Below, in pieces: positions 16,644 through 25,178 of a stretch of DNA of 64,000 nucleotides. Source of the DNA: Bacillota bacterium (GTDB taxonomy: Bacteria; Bacillota; Clostridia; Acetivibrionales; DTU013); contig JAFABI010000007.1 of the NCBI GenBank assembly GCA_023426125.1, positions 31,131-95,130 on the forward strand, written 5' to 3'. The notes under the pieces were generated by a model that was not told the DNA's origin, made no database searches, and saw only the letters and a program-made list of their open reading frames with translations. How positions within the stretch are numbered: the stretch's first letter is position 1; each line of letters starts with the position of its first letter. The position numbers and the translations under genes were made by a program.

Positions 16644-17069
16644 ATGAGACCAATCATTTTAATATCGATACTTTTGGCAGCGACGTTTTTGTTCGTTGCA
16701 TGCGGCAAAACGAAAGTGGAAGAAGAGAAAACTACTATGGAAACAAGGTTGATAAGCTATAAAAACATATCACCGAAAGATGCAAAAGCCCGATTGGAAG
16801 CTGAAAAGGGTATTATCCTGCTGGATGTGAGGACACCGGAAGAATATGCGGAAAAGCATATTCCTGATAGCCTGCTTATCCCTGTAGATACGATTGAAAA
16901 AGAGGCTCCGGCAAAGCTTGCCGACAAGAATGCTGTCATTTTTGTTTATTGCAGGAGCGGGAGACGCAGTGTCACTGCTTCAGAAGTGTTAGTGAAAATG
17001 GGCTACACAAACATTTATAATTTGGGCGGAATCATTGACTGGCCTTATGAAACCAAAAGCGGAAAATAA
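16644..17069 (+). CDS. Rhodanese-domain lipoprotein
   Basis: 141 residues. The N-terminal hydrophobic segment ends in a lipobox LFVAC, so the protein should be lipid-anchored outside the membrane. The rhodanese domain follows from residue ~40: LLDVRTPEEYAEKHI (CDC25-like CH2 motif), then the active-site loop YCRSGRRS with the catalytic cysteine and GYTNIYNLGGI at the end. Rhodaneses carry sulfane sulfur as a cysteine persulfide. Start ATG 16644 has GAGGAGG six bases upstream. A CsoR/CstR-like palindrome precedes the gene, so induction by reactive sulfur or copper is plausible. The methyltransferase follows after 35 bases and may be co-transcribed. Confidence 0.9.
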   Translation: MRPIILISILLAATFLFVACGKTKVEEEKTTMETRLISYKNISPKDAKARLEAEKGIILLDVRTPEEYAEKHIPDSLLIPVDTIEKEAPAKLADKNAVIFVYCRSGRRSVTASEVLVKMGYTNIYNLGGIIDWPYETKSGK

Positions 17070-17104
17070 ATAAATTGCTGTTTGATACAGATGGAGGAGG
17101 TATT

Positions 17105-17677
17105 ATGGCTCACAAGTTTGACATAAACAATATGCACAAATTGGATAATCCAAGAAGAAGAGAGGTACTGCCACCGGATGAAATACTCAGAAAACTCAAT
17201 ATCAGTGAAGGAGATGTTTTTGCTGATATTGGGTGCGGTATAGGGTATTTCTCACTACCGGCTGCTAAGCTTGTCGGAGAAACCGGAGTTGTATATGCCC
17301 TGGATATTTCTTCTGATATGCTGAAGGTATTGGAGGAAAAAGTCCGGCTTGATCAACTTGCAAATGTCAGGCCAATAATAAGCGAAGAGCATAATTTGCC
17401 TTTGCCTGATAGTGCGGCTGCAATTGCATTTACCTGCAATGTAATTCATGAGGTTGATGACAGATATCGCTTTTTGAATGAAATGAAACGCATTTTGACA
17501 GACAATGGAACGGTTGTTATCATCGATTGGGAAAAGGTACAAAGCGATTATGGTCCCCCTGTGGAGCATAGAATTGATAAGTCTGAAATCAGTTATGCCC
17601 TTGCAGAACTGGCATTTAGAGAGATAACAACGGATAACCTCAACGGATATTTTTATATGATTACTGCCAAAAAGTAG
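17105..17677 (+). CDS. Class I SAM-dependent methyltransferase
   Basis: 190 residues. SAM-binding motif I is ADIGCGIGYFSLPA (~38-51) with the acidic residue ending motif II in YALDIS; motif IV is AFTCNVIHEV. It belongs to the UbiE/Methyltransf_11-like group; the substrate cannot be read from sequence. I chose ATG 17105, preceded by GGAGGAGG, over an upstream in-frame start at 17075. It follows the rhodanese gene closely on the same strand, so the two may form a small operon handling a thiol, metalloid or sulfur compound; this is speculative. Confidence 0.85.
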   Translation: MAHKFDINNMHKLDNPRRREVLPPDEILRKLNISEGDVFADIGCGIGYFSLPAAKLVGETGVVYALDISSDMLKVLEEKVRLDQLANVRPIISEEHNLPLPDSAAAIAFTCNVIHEVDDRYRFLNEMKRILTDNGTVVIIDWEKVQSDYGPPVEHRIDKSEISYALAELAFREITTDNLNGYFYMITAKK

Positions 17678-17786
17678 ATTTAAATTTTAGAAAAATTTTA
17701 GAATTTCTTTGCAGGCATTTTAGTCTTGCCTTTTATAATCGGATTGTAGGTTAAAACTACAATAAATTTTGACAGGAGAGATTAAA

Positions 17787-18758
17787 ATGAAAAACAGGAA
17801 ACTCAAAATGGGGATATTGGTTATAGCAGCGGTTGCGTTATTTACCGCTACAGCATTTGCCACTGCTCCCAACAACGGGGGTTATGAAACCCTCAAGCAG
17901 ATCATGAAGGACTCACAGGCAACAGAAGCTTTTGACAATGCTACGTTTGACGGGTCATTCCAGGTTTCGGACAACGGAAAGCTAATTGCAGAAGTCACAG
18001 GCAAGGTTAAAGGTAATCACGAAGGGAAGGAAGCCAGCGGAAATTTGCAGATCAATACGATGGGGAAGGTCCAGGATTTATCCTTTTACAAAAGTTCTGA
18101 AACTGCATACCTGGTGGACGAAAACAATGGAAAGTACTATCAATTTGCCAACATGAATGAGGAAATGAACCGAAAGAATGAGAATTACTCCAGAGAGGAT
18201 TATTCCGCCGGGGACAGGATGAGTAATACGGGAGAAGCGCTTCTGGATTATTTCGTAGGTGATTTGAAATCCCAGTTTGAGCTGTCCGGGAATGCTGACG
18301 GCAGCAAGTCTATCACTTTGGATCTGGATCAGAAGGAGATTCCGGTACCCTTAAATTTGCTGGTGGGTCTGGCAGTTGAAAATAAAAGTGAGGATGATTC
18401 ACGTTTTGAATCACGGATGGATCCGTTAAAGAAAGCTCAATTGATTGAGAAGCTGCCCTTCCTGGAAGATTTCTCCGATATGGAAAACATAATGCCGGAG
18501 CTGAAAGAGGATGTTAAGCTGACAGGACTTTTCACCAGACTTGATTTTGATGCGGACAATAAGCTGCAAGCCATTGATTTTAAAATGAGTATCAATGGAA
18601 GAGATGGAAATGGAACCATACATGAAGTCAGCTTCTCGGGCTCGGCAGCAATAAAGGCTATAAACGGCACTACGGTTGATACCTTCGATCCGGCCGAAAA
18701 AAACATCGAAATCATCGATTGCAGGGAGTTCCAGGATAAAACTATCAAGATGGATTAA
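17787..18758 (+). CDS. Secreted protein of unknown function beside an ABC transporter/two-component module
   Basis: 323 residues with a clear signal peptide (positive MKNRKLK, hydrophobic core, cleavage after TAFA). The mature part is rich in Asp, Asn and Glu and looks like extended beta-strands, reminiscent of lipoprotein-localisation-like or outer-surface sensor domains; no family is certain. ATG 17787 has AGGAG eight bases upstream. Only 12 bases separate it from the ABC ATPase gene, so it heads a five-gene run: secreted protein, ATPase, permease, histidine kinase, response regulator. Its position suggests that it senses or binds an extracellular compound handled by the transporter. Confidence 0.75.
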   Translation: MKNRKLKMGILVIAAVALFTATAFATAPNNGGYETLKQIMKDSQATEAFDNATFDGSFQVSDNGKLIAEVTGKVKGNHEGKEASGNLQINTMGKVQDLSFYKSSETAYLVDENNGKYYQFANMNEEMNRKNENYSREDYSAGDRMSNTGEALLDYFVGDLKSQFELSGNADGSKSITLDLDQKEIPVPLNLLVGLAVENKSEDDSRFESRMDPLKKAQLIEKLPFLEDFSDMENIMPELKEDVKLTGLFTRLDFDADNKLQAIDFKMSINGRDGNGTIHEVSFSGSAAIKAINGTTVDTFDPAEKNIEIIDCREFQDKTIKMD

Positions 18759-18770
18759 GAGAGGTATGCA

Positions 18771-19496
18771 ATGTTGCTGGAAGTTGTGAATTTAACGAAA
18801 CAATATTCCGGAGGCCATGGCATACAAGGGCTCAACCTCACTGTTTCAGAAGGTGAGGTTGTTGCCCTGCTGGGGTCAAACGGCGCCGGAAAAACCACAG
18901 CCATGAAGGCTATGATGGGATTGGTCTCTGTGAATGGCGGAACCGCTTGTTATAAAGGAAGCTCCATAGCAGACAGACCGGATGTGACCAAAAATGAAAT
19001 AGGAATGATGATAGGAGATCCTTCGCCTTACCTTTATCTGACCGCATATCAATACCTGAAGCTGCATCAGAATCTGTATTCTGCGGTGGCGGAGGAAGAG
19101 ATCCTGAATAGTTTGAAACTGGTGGGACTGGAGGCCAGAAAGGATTCAAAGATCAAAACCTTTTCAACAGGAATGAAGCAGCGTATTTATCTTGCAAAGG
19201 TACTGCTCATAAAGCCTAAACTGCTTTTACTCGACGAGCCTTTCTCAGGGATGGATATTGAGGGAAGAAGCCATCTGGTCCAACTATTGAAGAAGATCGT
19301 ATCGGAACAGAAAACAGGGATGATCCTATCCAGCCATTTAATCCATGATATTGAGCATATCACCTCAAAGGTCTGCATTATCAGTGACGGAAAGTGGCTG
19401 GAAACAAAGACGGCAGATGAGATAAAGAAAAGCCATGGGACAATCGAAGAGTATTACCTGGATACAATCAAAGCTGCCAAGGAGATGGGGAAATGA
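18771..19496 (+). CDS. ABC transporter ATP-binding protein
   Basis: 241 residues with Walker A GSNGAGKTT (~36-44), Q-loop region, signature variant FSTGMKQRI (~131-139) and Walker B LLLLDEPFSG (~151-160), plus switch His in SSHLIHD. It is of the CcmA/NatA/BcrA type that pairs with ABC-2 permeases for export of antibiotics, peptides or Na+. It overlaps the permease gene by four bases (ATGA), which shows coupled translation. Confidence 0.93.
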   Translation: MLLEVVNLTKQYSGGHGIQGLNLTVSEGEVVALLGSNGAGKTTAMKAMMGLVSVNGGTACYKGSSIADRPDVTKNEIGMMIGDPSPYLYLTAYQYLKLHQNLYSAVAEEEILNSLKLVGLEARKDSKIKTFSTGMKQRIYLAKVLLIKPKLLLLDEPFSGMDIEGRSHLVQLLKKIVSEQKTGMILSSHLIHDIEHITSKVCIISDGKWLETKTADEIKKSHGTIEEYYLDTIKAAKEMGK

Positions 19497-20239
19497 ACAA
19501 GCTGATCATGTTTTCGGGAAATGAATATAAAAAATTATTTATGCAAGCCAGGACAAAAATTATACTCGCACTATTTGTACTTTGTGCTCTGGTAGTTGGG
19601 CTGGTGAGCTTTCTCATAAATAGGAATACAGGAGTGCAAATGATAGCGCCGGGCCAGATTCCGGTGTTTGTACTGAATCTTCTGACAGGTCTGGTGCTGC
19701 CGGTCCTTGCAATTTTTATCGCCAGTGAGTTGTTTGCAGGCGAATTCAAGGATGGTACAATAAAAAATGTATTTGCATTGCCAGTCTCAAAAAGTATAAT
19801 ATATGTAGGAAAGCTGCTGGCTGGTGCAGCGGTAATCGGTACATGCCTTTTGGCATTGGGGATTTCCAGCGTTGTTGCAGGTGTTGCGGTGAATGGCTTC
19901 GAAGCTTTTGGAGGTATTGGCGGGGCCCTTGTAAGCTACCTTGGTGCTTTTATGTATCTTTTCGTAGCACTTGTCATCGCGGGCTTTATTTCCTTGCTGA
20001 CAGACAGTCCGGGTGCGGCAATTGTTGTGAATCTCCTGATATGGCTTGGACTTGGTTTGGCAGGTACATTTATAACTGCCGTAAAAGGGTTCCTGCCTAC
20101 GAATTTTGAGCGCTGGTATCAGCCGTTGATGAATGGAGTCAATAGGACAGCGGCCTTGCCGCCTTTGCTGTTTATGGTTTCGTATTGTGTTGTGTTTGTC
20201 GTTGCGGGAATGATGATATTTGAGAAGAAAGAAGTATAA
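19493..20239 (+). CDS. ABC-2 type transporter permease
   Basis: 248 residues with about six hydrophobic segments. After a first helix near residue 22 there is the ABC-2 signature region around LFAGEFKDGTIKNV, in which the conserved E of the coupling helix lies. It forms the membrane channel for the preceding ATPase. It precedes the histidine kinase by three bases. Size and layout fit BcrB/NatB-like or lantibiotic-immunity-like permeases. Confidence 0.9.
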   Translation: MNKLIMFSGNEYKKLFMQARTKIILALFVLCALVVGLVSFLINRNTGVQMIAPGQIPVFVLNLLTGLVLPVLAIFIASELFAGEFKDGTIKNVFALPVSKSIIYVGKLLAGAAVIGTCLLALGISSVVAGVAVNGFEAFGGIGGALVSYLGAFMYLFVALVIAGFISLLTDSPGAAIVVNLLIWLGLGLAGTFITAVKGFLPTNFERWYQPLMNGVNRTAALPPLLFMVSYCVVFVVAGMMIFEKKEV

Positions 20240-20242
20240 AGT

Positions 20243-21709
20243 ATGTCGTTAAGGCTTAAGCTTATTATCACGTATATAATCATGCTCATTGTCTCGGTAA
20301 TAATAATCTTCTTTTCCGGGGTAGGTTTGATTACAATCGCCATACGTGATTCTGCCAGGTCCGTTATTGGCGATCAGACCTTCGGGGAAGCATTCGGTAA
20401 GGCGATTGATGTCATTGTAGACCTGCGTTATACGGAAAAGTACCATCCGGAAACACTTGCCGGCGATAGCTTTGCTGCACAGCTTGCGGGCCAGGTAAGT
20501 GTTTTCAACGGATTCCTTGTGGTAAAAAACAACAATCAGTATAAGTCCTACGGAATAAAGAATGCTGACGAAACATTGTATGACCTTTTAGGCAATTCTT
20601 CGAGGAATGGCTATTCAATCGTGCATGGTTATGATTACGATAACAGCAAAATCATATGGAACAATGAAGAATACGCCGTCCTGGGATATGACTTCCCAAA
20701 ATATTCAGAAGATCTGGCGTATCTTTTTCTTTTCAAAACAAAAAATGCCGAGAAGGCTGTGGGACGTTATAACAATATATTGTTATTCGGACTCTTTATG
20801 CTTACCATTATCGTGATCGGTCCATTGTTGCTGATTGTGACGAAAGACATTGTGCTTCCGCTAAAGAAGCTTGAAAACTGCGCTCAGGAGATTGCCCATG
20901 GCAATTTGAATTTTGAGTTGAAATCAAAATCCGGCAATGAAATCGGCAGAGTAATGCGCTCCTATGAGAAAATGCGGTTTGAACTTAAAAAATCCATAAC
21001 CAATCAGCTTGATATGGAGGAAAACAGGAAACAGCTTTTATCCAATATCACCCATGACCTTAAAACGCCGATCACTTCAATCAAGGGCTACATTCAGGGC
21101 ATCCGGGATGGTGTCGCCAATGATCCGGACAAATTGTCAAAATACCTGGATGTTATCTATAACAAGTCGGTTGACATGAATGCCATGATTGATGATTTGT
21201 TCCTGTTTTCCAAGCTTGACCTGAGGAAGGAACCTTTCAACAAGGATTATGTGGATGTCAACGGCTTTTATGAGAGCTGCATTCAGGAACTGCATCTGGA
21301 ACTCGACGGCAATGGTGTCGAGCTGACTTCTGAATGCAGGATAACGGAAGGGCTGAAGGCTTTTATGGACAGTCAGAAAATAAAACGTGTCATACTCAAT
21401 GTTATAAATAATTCCATGAAATTTATGGACAAGGAGCAAAAGCTGCTTAATATGGCCTTTTTGGAACTGGAGGACTCCCTTGTGGTTAAAATCAGGGATA
21501 ATGGCATTGGAATCGACCGGGAGGAGCTCATAAACATATTTGACCGGTTTTACAGGACGGATCCTTCCAGAAACAGCAATACGGGAGGCTCCGGGCTTGG
21601 GCTTGCCATTGCAAGACAAATCGTTGAGCAGCATAATGGTACCATAGCAGCGGATAGTGTGAAAGGTGAATGGACGGAAATAAAGTTTACGATACCTTTG
21701 GGGAATTGA
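20243..21709 (+). CDS. Sensor histidine kinase
   Basis: 488 residues. A first membrane helix (~8-33), an extracytoplasmic sensor of ~140 residues, a second helix (~178-200), a HAMP linker (~200-250), a HisKA domain with phospho-acceptor His near 271 in NITHDLKTPITSIKGY, and an HATPase domain with N-box VINNSMKF, G1 RDNGIGID and G2 GGSGLGLA. It autophosphorylates in response to an external signal and passes the phosphate to the regulator at 21741. It is in the same run as the ABC transporter, as in bacitracin- or lantibiotic-response modules. Confidence 0.94.
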   Translation: MSLRLKLIITYIIMLIVSVIIIFFSGVGLITIAIRDSARSVIGDQTFGEAFGKAIDVIVDLRYTEKYHPETLAGDSFAAQLAGQVSVFNGFLVVKNNNQYKSYGIKNADETLYDLLGNSSRNGYSIVHGYDYDNSKIIWNNEEYAVLGYDFPKYSEDLAYLFLFKTKNAEKAVGRYNNILLFGLFMLTIIVIGPLLLIVTKDIVLPLKKLENCAQEIAHGNLNFELKSKSGNEIGRVMRSYEKMRFELKKSITNQLDMEENRKQLLSNITHDLKTPITSIKGYIQGIRDGVANDPDKLSKYLDVIYNKSVDMNAMIDDLFLFSKLDLRKEPFNKDYVDVNGFYESCIQELHLELDGNGVELTSECRITEGLKAFMDSQKIKRVILNVINNSMKFMDKEQKLLNMAFLELEDSLVVKIRDNGIGIDREELINIFDRFYRTDPSRNSNTGGSGLGLAIARQIVEQHNGTIAADSVKGEWTEIKFTIPLGN

Positions 21710-21740
21710 TCGCCTGCAAAAGCGGTTTATGGAGGTTTGA

Positions 21741-22439
21741 ATGGAAAAGAAGCGGATTTTGATCATTGAAGATGACACAGCCATTGCAGAGCTGGAGAGG
21801 GATTATCTGGAGATAAACGGGTTTGAAGCCGTAATCTGCCCAAATGGTATGAAAGGCCTCGAACAGGCTTTGAGGGAGGCTTTTGACCTGATCGTCCTGG
21901 ATTTGATGCTTCCGGGAGTGGACGGCTTTGAAATATGTAAAAAAATACGGGAGAAAAAAGACACTCCCATCCTTATGATTTCAGCCCGAAAGGATGATAT
22001 AGATAAAATCAGGGGGCTGGGCCTCGGAGCCGACGACTATCTCACAAAACCCTTCAGTCCCAATGAAATGGTAGCCCGTGTAAAAGCCCATATAAGCAGG
22101 TATGAGAAGCTCAGCAGCACAGGCCGCCGGAATAAACACGCCGAACTGGCCATAAGAGGCCTGGTAATTAATCTTGATGCCAGGCGGGTGGAGTTGAATG
22201 GAGAAGAAATACTCCTTACCACCAAGGAATACGACCTTCTTCTTTTCCTTGCGCAGAACCCCGACCATGTATTCACTAAGGAAGCCCTTCTGGAACGGGT
22301 CTGGGGTATGGACTATTTTGGCGACAGCGCGACCATTACCGTCCACATTGGTAAAATCCGCGACAAGATAGAAAAAGACAAAAAGAATGAGCAGTTTATA
22401 GAAACGATCTGGGGAGTAGGTTACCGGTTCAAGGTGTAG
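21741..22439 (+). CDS. OmpR/PhoB-family response regulator
   Basis: 232 residues. Receiver domain with acidic pair EDD at 10-12, phospho-acceptor Asp54 in LIVLDLMLPG, and the conserved Lys in LTKPF. The C-terminal winged helix ends DSATITVHIGKIRDKI and TIWGVGYRF, the OmpR class hallmark. Gene start ATG 21741 has GGAGG about six bases upstream. It most likely controls the transporter genes just upstream. Confidence 0.95.
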   Translation: MEKKRILIIEDDTAIAELERDYLEINGFEAVICPNGMKGLEQALREAFDLIVLDLMLPGVDGFEICKKIREKKDTPILMISARKDDIDKIRGLGLGADDYLTKPFSPNEMVARVKAHISRYEKLSSTGRRNKHAELAIRGLVINLDARRVELNGEEILLTTKEYDLLLFLAQNPDHVFTKEALLERVWGMDYFGDSATITVHIGKIRDKIEKDKKNEQFIETIWGVGYRFKV

Positions 22440-22450
22440 GTAATAAGAAA

Positions 22451-22468
22451 GAGCCCTGTTATAGGCTC
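22451..22468 (-). terminator. Hairpin terminator on the minus strand
   Basis: GAGCC and GGCTC arms around an eight-base loop; on the minus strand the hairpin is followed by TTTCTT. It abuts the stop of the 40-residue minus-strand ORF. Confidence 0.45.
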
Positions 22469-22589
22469 ATTTCGGCTTTGTCGGATTATTTTTATGAAAT
22501 CCCTTCGAAATACGTTTGGTTTCTTCCAGTTCCTGTGTTTTTGTTTCCATAGAGTTCGGTTCAATGGATTTGGTTTTATTTTTCCCCAT
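22467..22589 (-). CDS. Small basic protein, 40 residues
   Basis: The minus strand encodes a 40-residue hydrophilic peptide beginning MGKNKTKSIEPNS and ending NNPTKPK, rich in Lys, Thr and Glu with no hydrophobic segment. ATG at 22589 has GGAAGGTG about nine bases upstream, and a hairpin with a T-rich tail follows the stop. These signals make a real small gene likely although it is convergent with the response regulator gene. Spore-former genomes often carry such small hydrophilic proteins; I cannot name the family. Confidence 0.55.
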   Translation of the reverse strand: MGKNKTKSIEPNSMETKTQELEETKRISKGFHKNNPTKPK

Positions 22590-22858
22590 ACTATTTTTCA
22601 CCTTCCTTCTTCTTAGCCATTGAGTATATTATTTTGTCCGTATAGCTTAAAAAAATGCCTTGGTATGTTTATTTAATTATTGTAATTCACTATTTACAAA
22701 ACTATTTCCCGGATGTAGCATATTCTCATATTAAATTGTTCACAGGAGTATATCAGGAGTATAATGAAAGGGTGCAAATATTTGAAGTTTCTGTTGTTTT
22801 TATTGTTCTTTTAAAAAATAATGGAAAGATAGAAGAAACAAAGGGAGCTCATTCAGAA

Positions 22859-23788
22859 ATGTATAATTTTCTTATAGGCATGCATGGTAAGTTCGATGAC
22901 GCTAAATATCAAAGAGACTTCAGACCGGGCTTTTGGGGAGTAGAAGCATGTATGTTTCCTGATGAGCAGGAAGTGGATAAGTTAGTTGGCAAAACCATGG
23001 AAGATGGTTTTCGCTTTGGGGTTCACTATCCTCTTGTTAAAAAAGACACCCCATACAGGGACCCATTTCTGATTGCTTTGAGTGCGAATGAACGGGAGAA
23101 AGCATGGGAGTGCTTCGAGAAGGAAGTATTATTTGCATCCGGTAAAGGTGCGGCATATATTCTTACGCATTTTCCCAAACCTGTTCTTGTAAACAGGAGT
23201 CTGGATTTAAGTTATTGGAGATTTGCGGGGAACAAGGAATGGATTTTCATGGATGAATATCCATTGGAAGCACTGAAAGAAAACCTTGGTATAATGTTCA
23301 AAAGGTTAAGTGATCTATCGGACCGATATGGTATTAAAATTTTTCTTGAAAATGATGCAATGCCTGCTGTGTTGACGGAAAGCATGTTCCTGGTGGATTT
23401 GCTTAAGGATAATGACGAAATTAAGCTGTGTCTTGATATTGGCAGGCTGCATCTTCAGGAGAAGCTTGACCCGTCTTTTAACGCGATGGAATTTGTCGAG
23501 ATAATGGCACCCTATACCGGTCATATCCATCTATGGAATACAAACCCCGCCGGGAACCTTTCAGGAGGCCATTATCCGGTATTGCCAAAGCAAAAGCCCT
23601 CGGAGGGCTGGGCAGACGTAAAAAGGTTTATTGATACGATAAAAAGATACAACAGCAAGGTTAAGGTGTTGTTTGAACATAGATCCGATCTGGTGAATGA
23701 TGAGGAACTGGATGAATGTTACCGCTGGGTTGAGGAGTTATTTGGCGGGCAGCTAGAGTTTTCCGGAAGCCTCCGGGCAAAGAAATAA
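22859..23788 (+). CDS. Sugar phosphate isomerase/epimerase-like TIM-barrel protein
   Basis: 309 residues from ATG 22859, preceded by AGGGAG. The frame is open to 22655, but that extension is hydrophobic nonsense without a ribosome site. The protein has AP-endonuclease-2/xylose-isomerase-like features: GVHYPL near 60, ILTHFPK near 98, an FLENDAM strand carrying a metal-binding Glu (~161-167), CLDIGRLHL (~190), GHIHLWNTN (~218) and VLFEHRS at the end with the last Glu. These are the usual His/Asp/Glu metal ligands. It precedes the LacI gene and may act on a sugar released from galactan, though the link is only positional. Confidence 0.78.
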   Translation: MYNFLIGMHGKFDDAKYQRDFRPGFWGVEACMFPDEQEVDKLVGKTMEDGFRFGVHYPLVKKDTPYRDPFLIALSANEREKAWECFEKEVLFASGKGAAYILTHFPKPVLVNRSLDLSYWRFAGNKEWIFMDEYPLEALKENLGIMFKRLSDLSDRYGIKIFLENDAMPAVLTESMFLVDLLKDNDEIKLCLDIGRLHLQEKLDPSFNAMEFVEIMAPYTGHIHLWNTNPAGNLSGGHYPVLPKQKPSEGWADVKRFIDTIKRYNSKVKVLFEHRSDLVNDEELDECYRWVEELFGGQLEFSGSLRAKK

Positions 23789-23882
23789 AGAAAGACTTGG
23801 CGCTATACGGATAAAAATTCGTGATGGTACTTTAAAAGAGTTGATTTCATTGATACTTAGCTATGATCTTCATGGGCGCAGG

Positions 23883-23911
23883 TTGACATTGAGCACATTA
23901 AGAAGTAAAAT
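23883..23911 (+). promoter_or_regulatory. Promoter of the LacI-family gene
   Basis: TTGACA, 17-base spacer, TAAAAT. The -10 lies inside the palindrome at 23903-23919, so repressor binding would block RNA polymerase. Confidence 0.7.
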
Positions 23912-23919
23912 ATTTACTT
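23903..23919. promoter_or_regulatory. Putative LacI-family operator (autoregulatory)
   Basis: AAGTAAA-ATA-TTTACTT, a perfect 7-3-7 palindrome 25 bases before the regulator's start codon. The same geometry occurs twice upstream of the galactanase gene. Confidence 0.65.
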
Positions 23920-23944
23920 AACCAGGCAATCGGGAGGATTTAGA

Positions 23945-24934
23945 ATGGCTACCGTTAAGCAAATAGCTCAAATATTAGACATTTCCAATGCGACCGTATC
24001 ACGGGTGCTGAATCATGACCCTACGATCTCGGTAAGTGAACAAACAAGAGCCGCCATTTTAAGGACGGCAGATGAAATTGGCTATAAAAAGAAAAAAATA
24101 AATCCTAAAATAGATAATATCGCCTTGCTGTACTGGGTTGATAAAGGTGAAGAGCTCGATGATATTTTTAATGAATCTATTTTAAATGAAGTTGAAAAAC
24201 AAGCCCGAAGCCGGAATATGTATTTTATTAAATATGAAAAGCGTAACGGCATAGGGGCGGTGAAAAAGGACATAACCGCTTTCATTGCCATCGGCTGGCT
24301 TGACATGCAGGAAATTGAATATCTCAGACAAATAACGTGCAATGGCGTTTTTATCAACACAAGGCCCGATGAGCGCCTGTTTGACAGTGTTCAGGCAAAT
24401 CAGGAGTCCATGGTAAGGCAAATAGTTGATTACTATGTTAAGAAGGGGCACAAAAATATCGGCTTCATCGGCGGACCCGATTACGAAATGGTAACGCATA
24501 AGCCACTAATGGATGTACGGGAATGGTCATTCAGACAAACCTCATCCTTCTACAACCTTCTGAAGGAAGACTATATTTTTATCGCCGACGGGTTTGCGGT
24601 AAAAGAGGGATATCGCATCGGTATCAACGCCATAAACAAATTAAAGGACAAAATGCCCACCGCGTTTTGCGTCGCAAGCGACGCTTTGGCCATTGGCGCC
24701 CTTCAGGCGTTCAACGAGCAGCAATGGGAGATCCCGGGCCGGGTTTCCTTTTTCAGTATAAACGACATAGGCATTGCCCAGTATGTCTCTCCGCCGCTGA
24801 CCACCTTTCGCATTGATATTGCGACGATATGCAGTTCCGCGCTGGACCTTCTGCTGGAACGCGTGTTAAAGAACAGGACCACCACCAAATCCGTTTATAT
24901 AAACGGTATACCCATATTCAGAAAAAGCTGCTGA
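23945..24934 (+). CDS. LacI/GalR-family transcriptional regulator
   Basis: 329 residues. The N-terminal HTH is MATVKQIAQILDISNATVSR with hinge region NHDPTISVSEQTRAAI; the rest is a periplasmic-binding-protein-like effector domain (GFIGG near 178, CVASDALAIGALQAF near 242-256). Such regulators bind a sugar and release operator DNA. The gene carries its own operator-like palindrome and stands before the galactanase and sugar importer, so galactose, galactobiose or a galacto-oligosaccharide is a likely inducer. Start ATG 23945 has GGGAGG at seven bases. Confidence 0.93.
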   Translation: MATVKQIAQILDISNATVSRVLNHDPTISVSEQTRAAILRTADEIGYKKKKINPKIDNIALLYWVDKGEELDDIFNESILNEVEKQARSRNMYFIKYEKRNGIGAVKKDITAFIAIGWLDMQEIEYLRQITCNGVFINTRPDERLFDSVQANQESMVRQIVDYYVKKGHKNIGFIGGPDYEMVTHKPLMDVREWSFRQTSSFYNLLKEDYIFIADGFAVKEGYRIGINAINKLKDKMPTAFCVASDALAIGALQAFNEQQWEIPGRVSFFSINDIGIAQYVSPPLTTFRIDIATICSSALDLLLERVLKNRTTTKSVYINGIPIFRKSC

Positions 24935-25088
24935 CCAAAGCCCTTGATTTTGGCGTAAACTTTAAAGCCCTTTTATTTCCTTTGCCCTTACCCGGCTTTA
25001 CCCTTCTTTCCTGCAACCGGTTCCCGGCCGCACTTTTTATGTTCCTGTAAAGCGCTGCTAAATACTTTTCCCTGGACTCAAGTGCATG

Positions 25089-25117
25089 TTGACAGATTCA
25101 GGTAAATATGATAATAT
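25089..25117 (+). promoter_or_regulatory. Promoter of the galactanase gene
   Basis: TTGACA, 17-base spacer, TAATAT. Two palindromic operators lie immediately downstream. Confidence 0.75.
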
Positions 25118-25124
25118 ACACGCA

Positions 25125-25163
25125 AGTAAATAATTTACTATAATTGAGGTAAAAAATTTACCT
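25125..25163. promoter_or_regulatory. Tandem LacI-family operators before the galactanase gene
   Basis: AGTAAAT-A-ATTTACT at 25125-25139 and AGGTAAA-AAA-TTTACCT at 25147-25163. Their centres are 23 bases apart, close to two helical turns. Both share the core GTAAA-N3-TTTAC with the site before the LacI gene. They overlap the expected transcription start and leader. Confidence 0.7.
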
Positions 25164-25178
25164 GCGAGGTAATATTAC

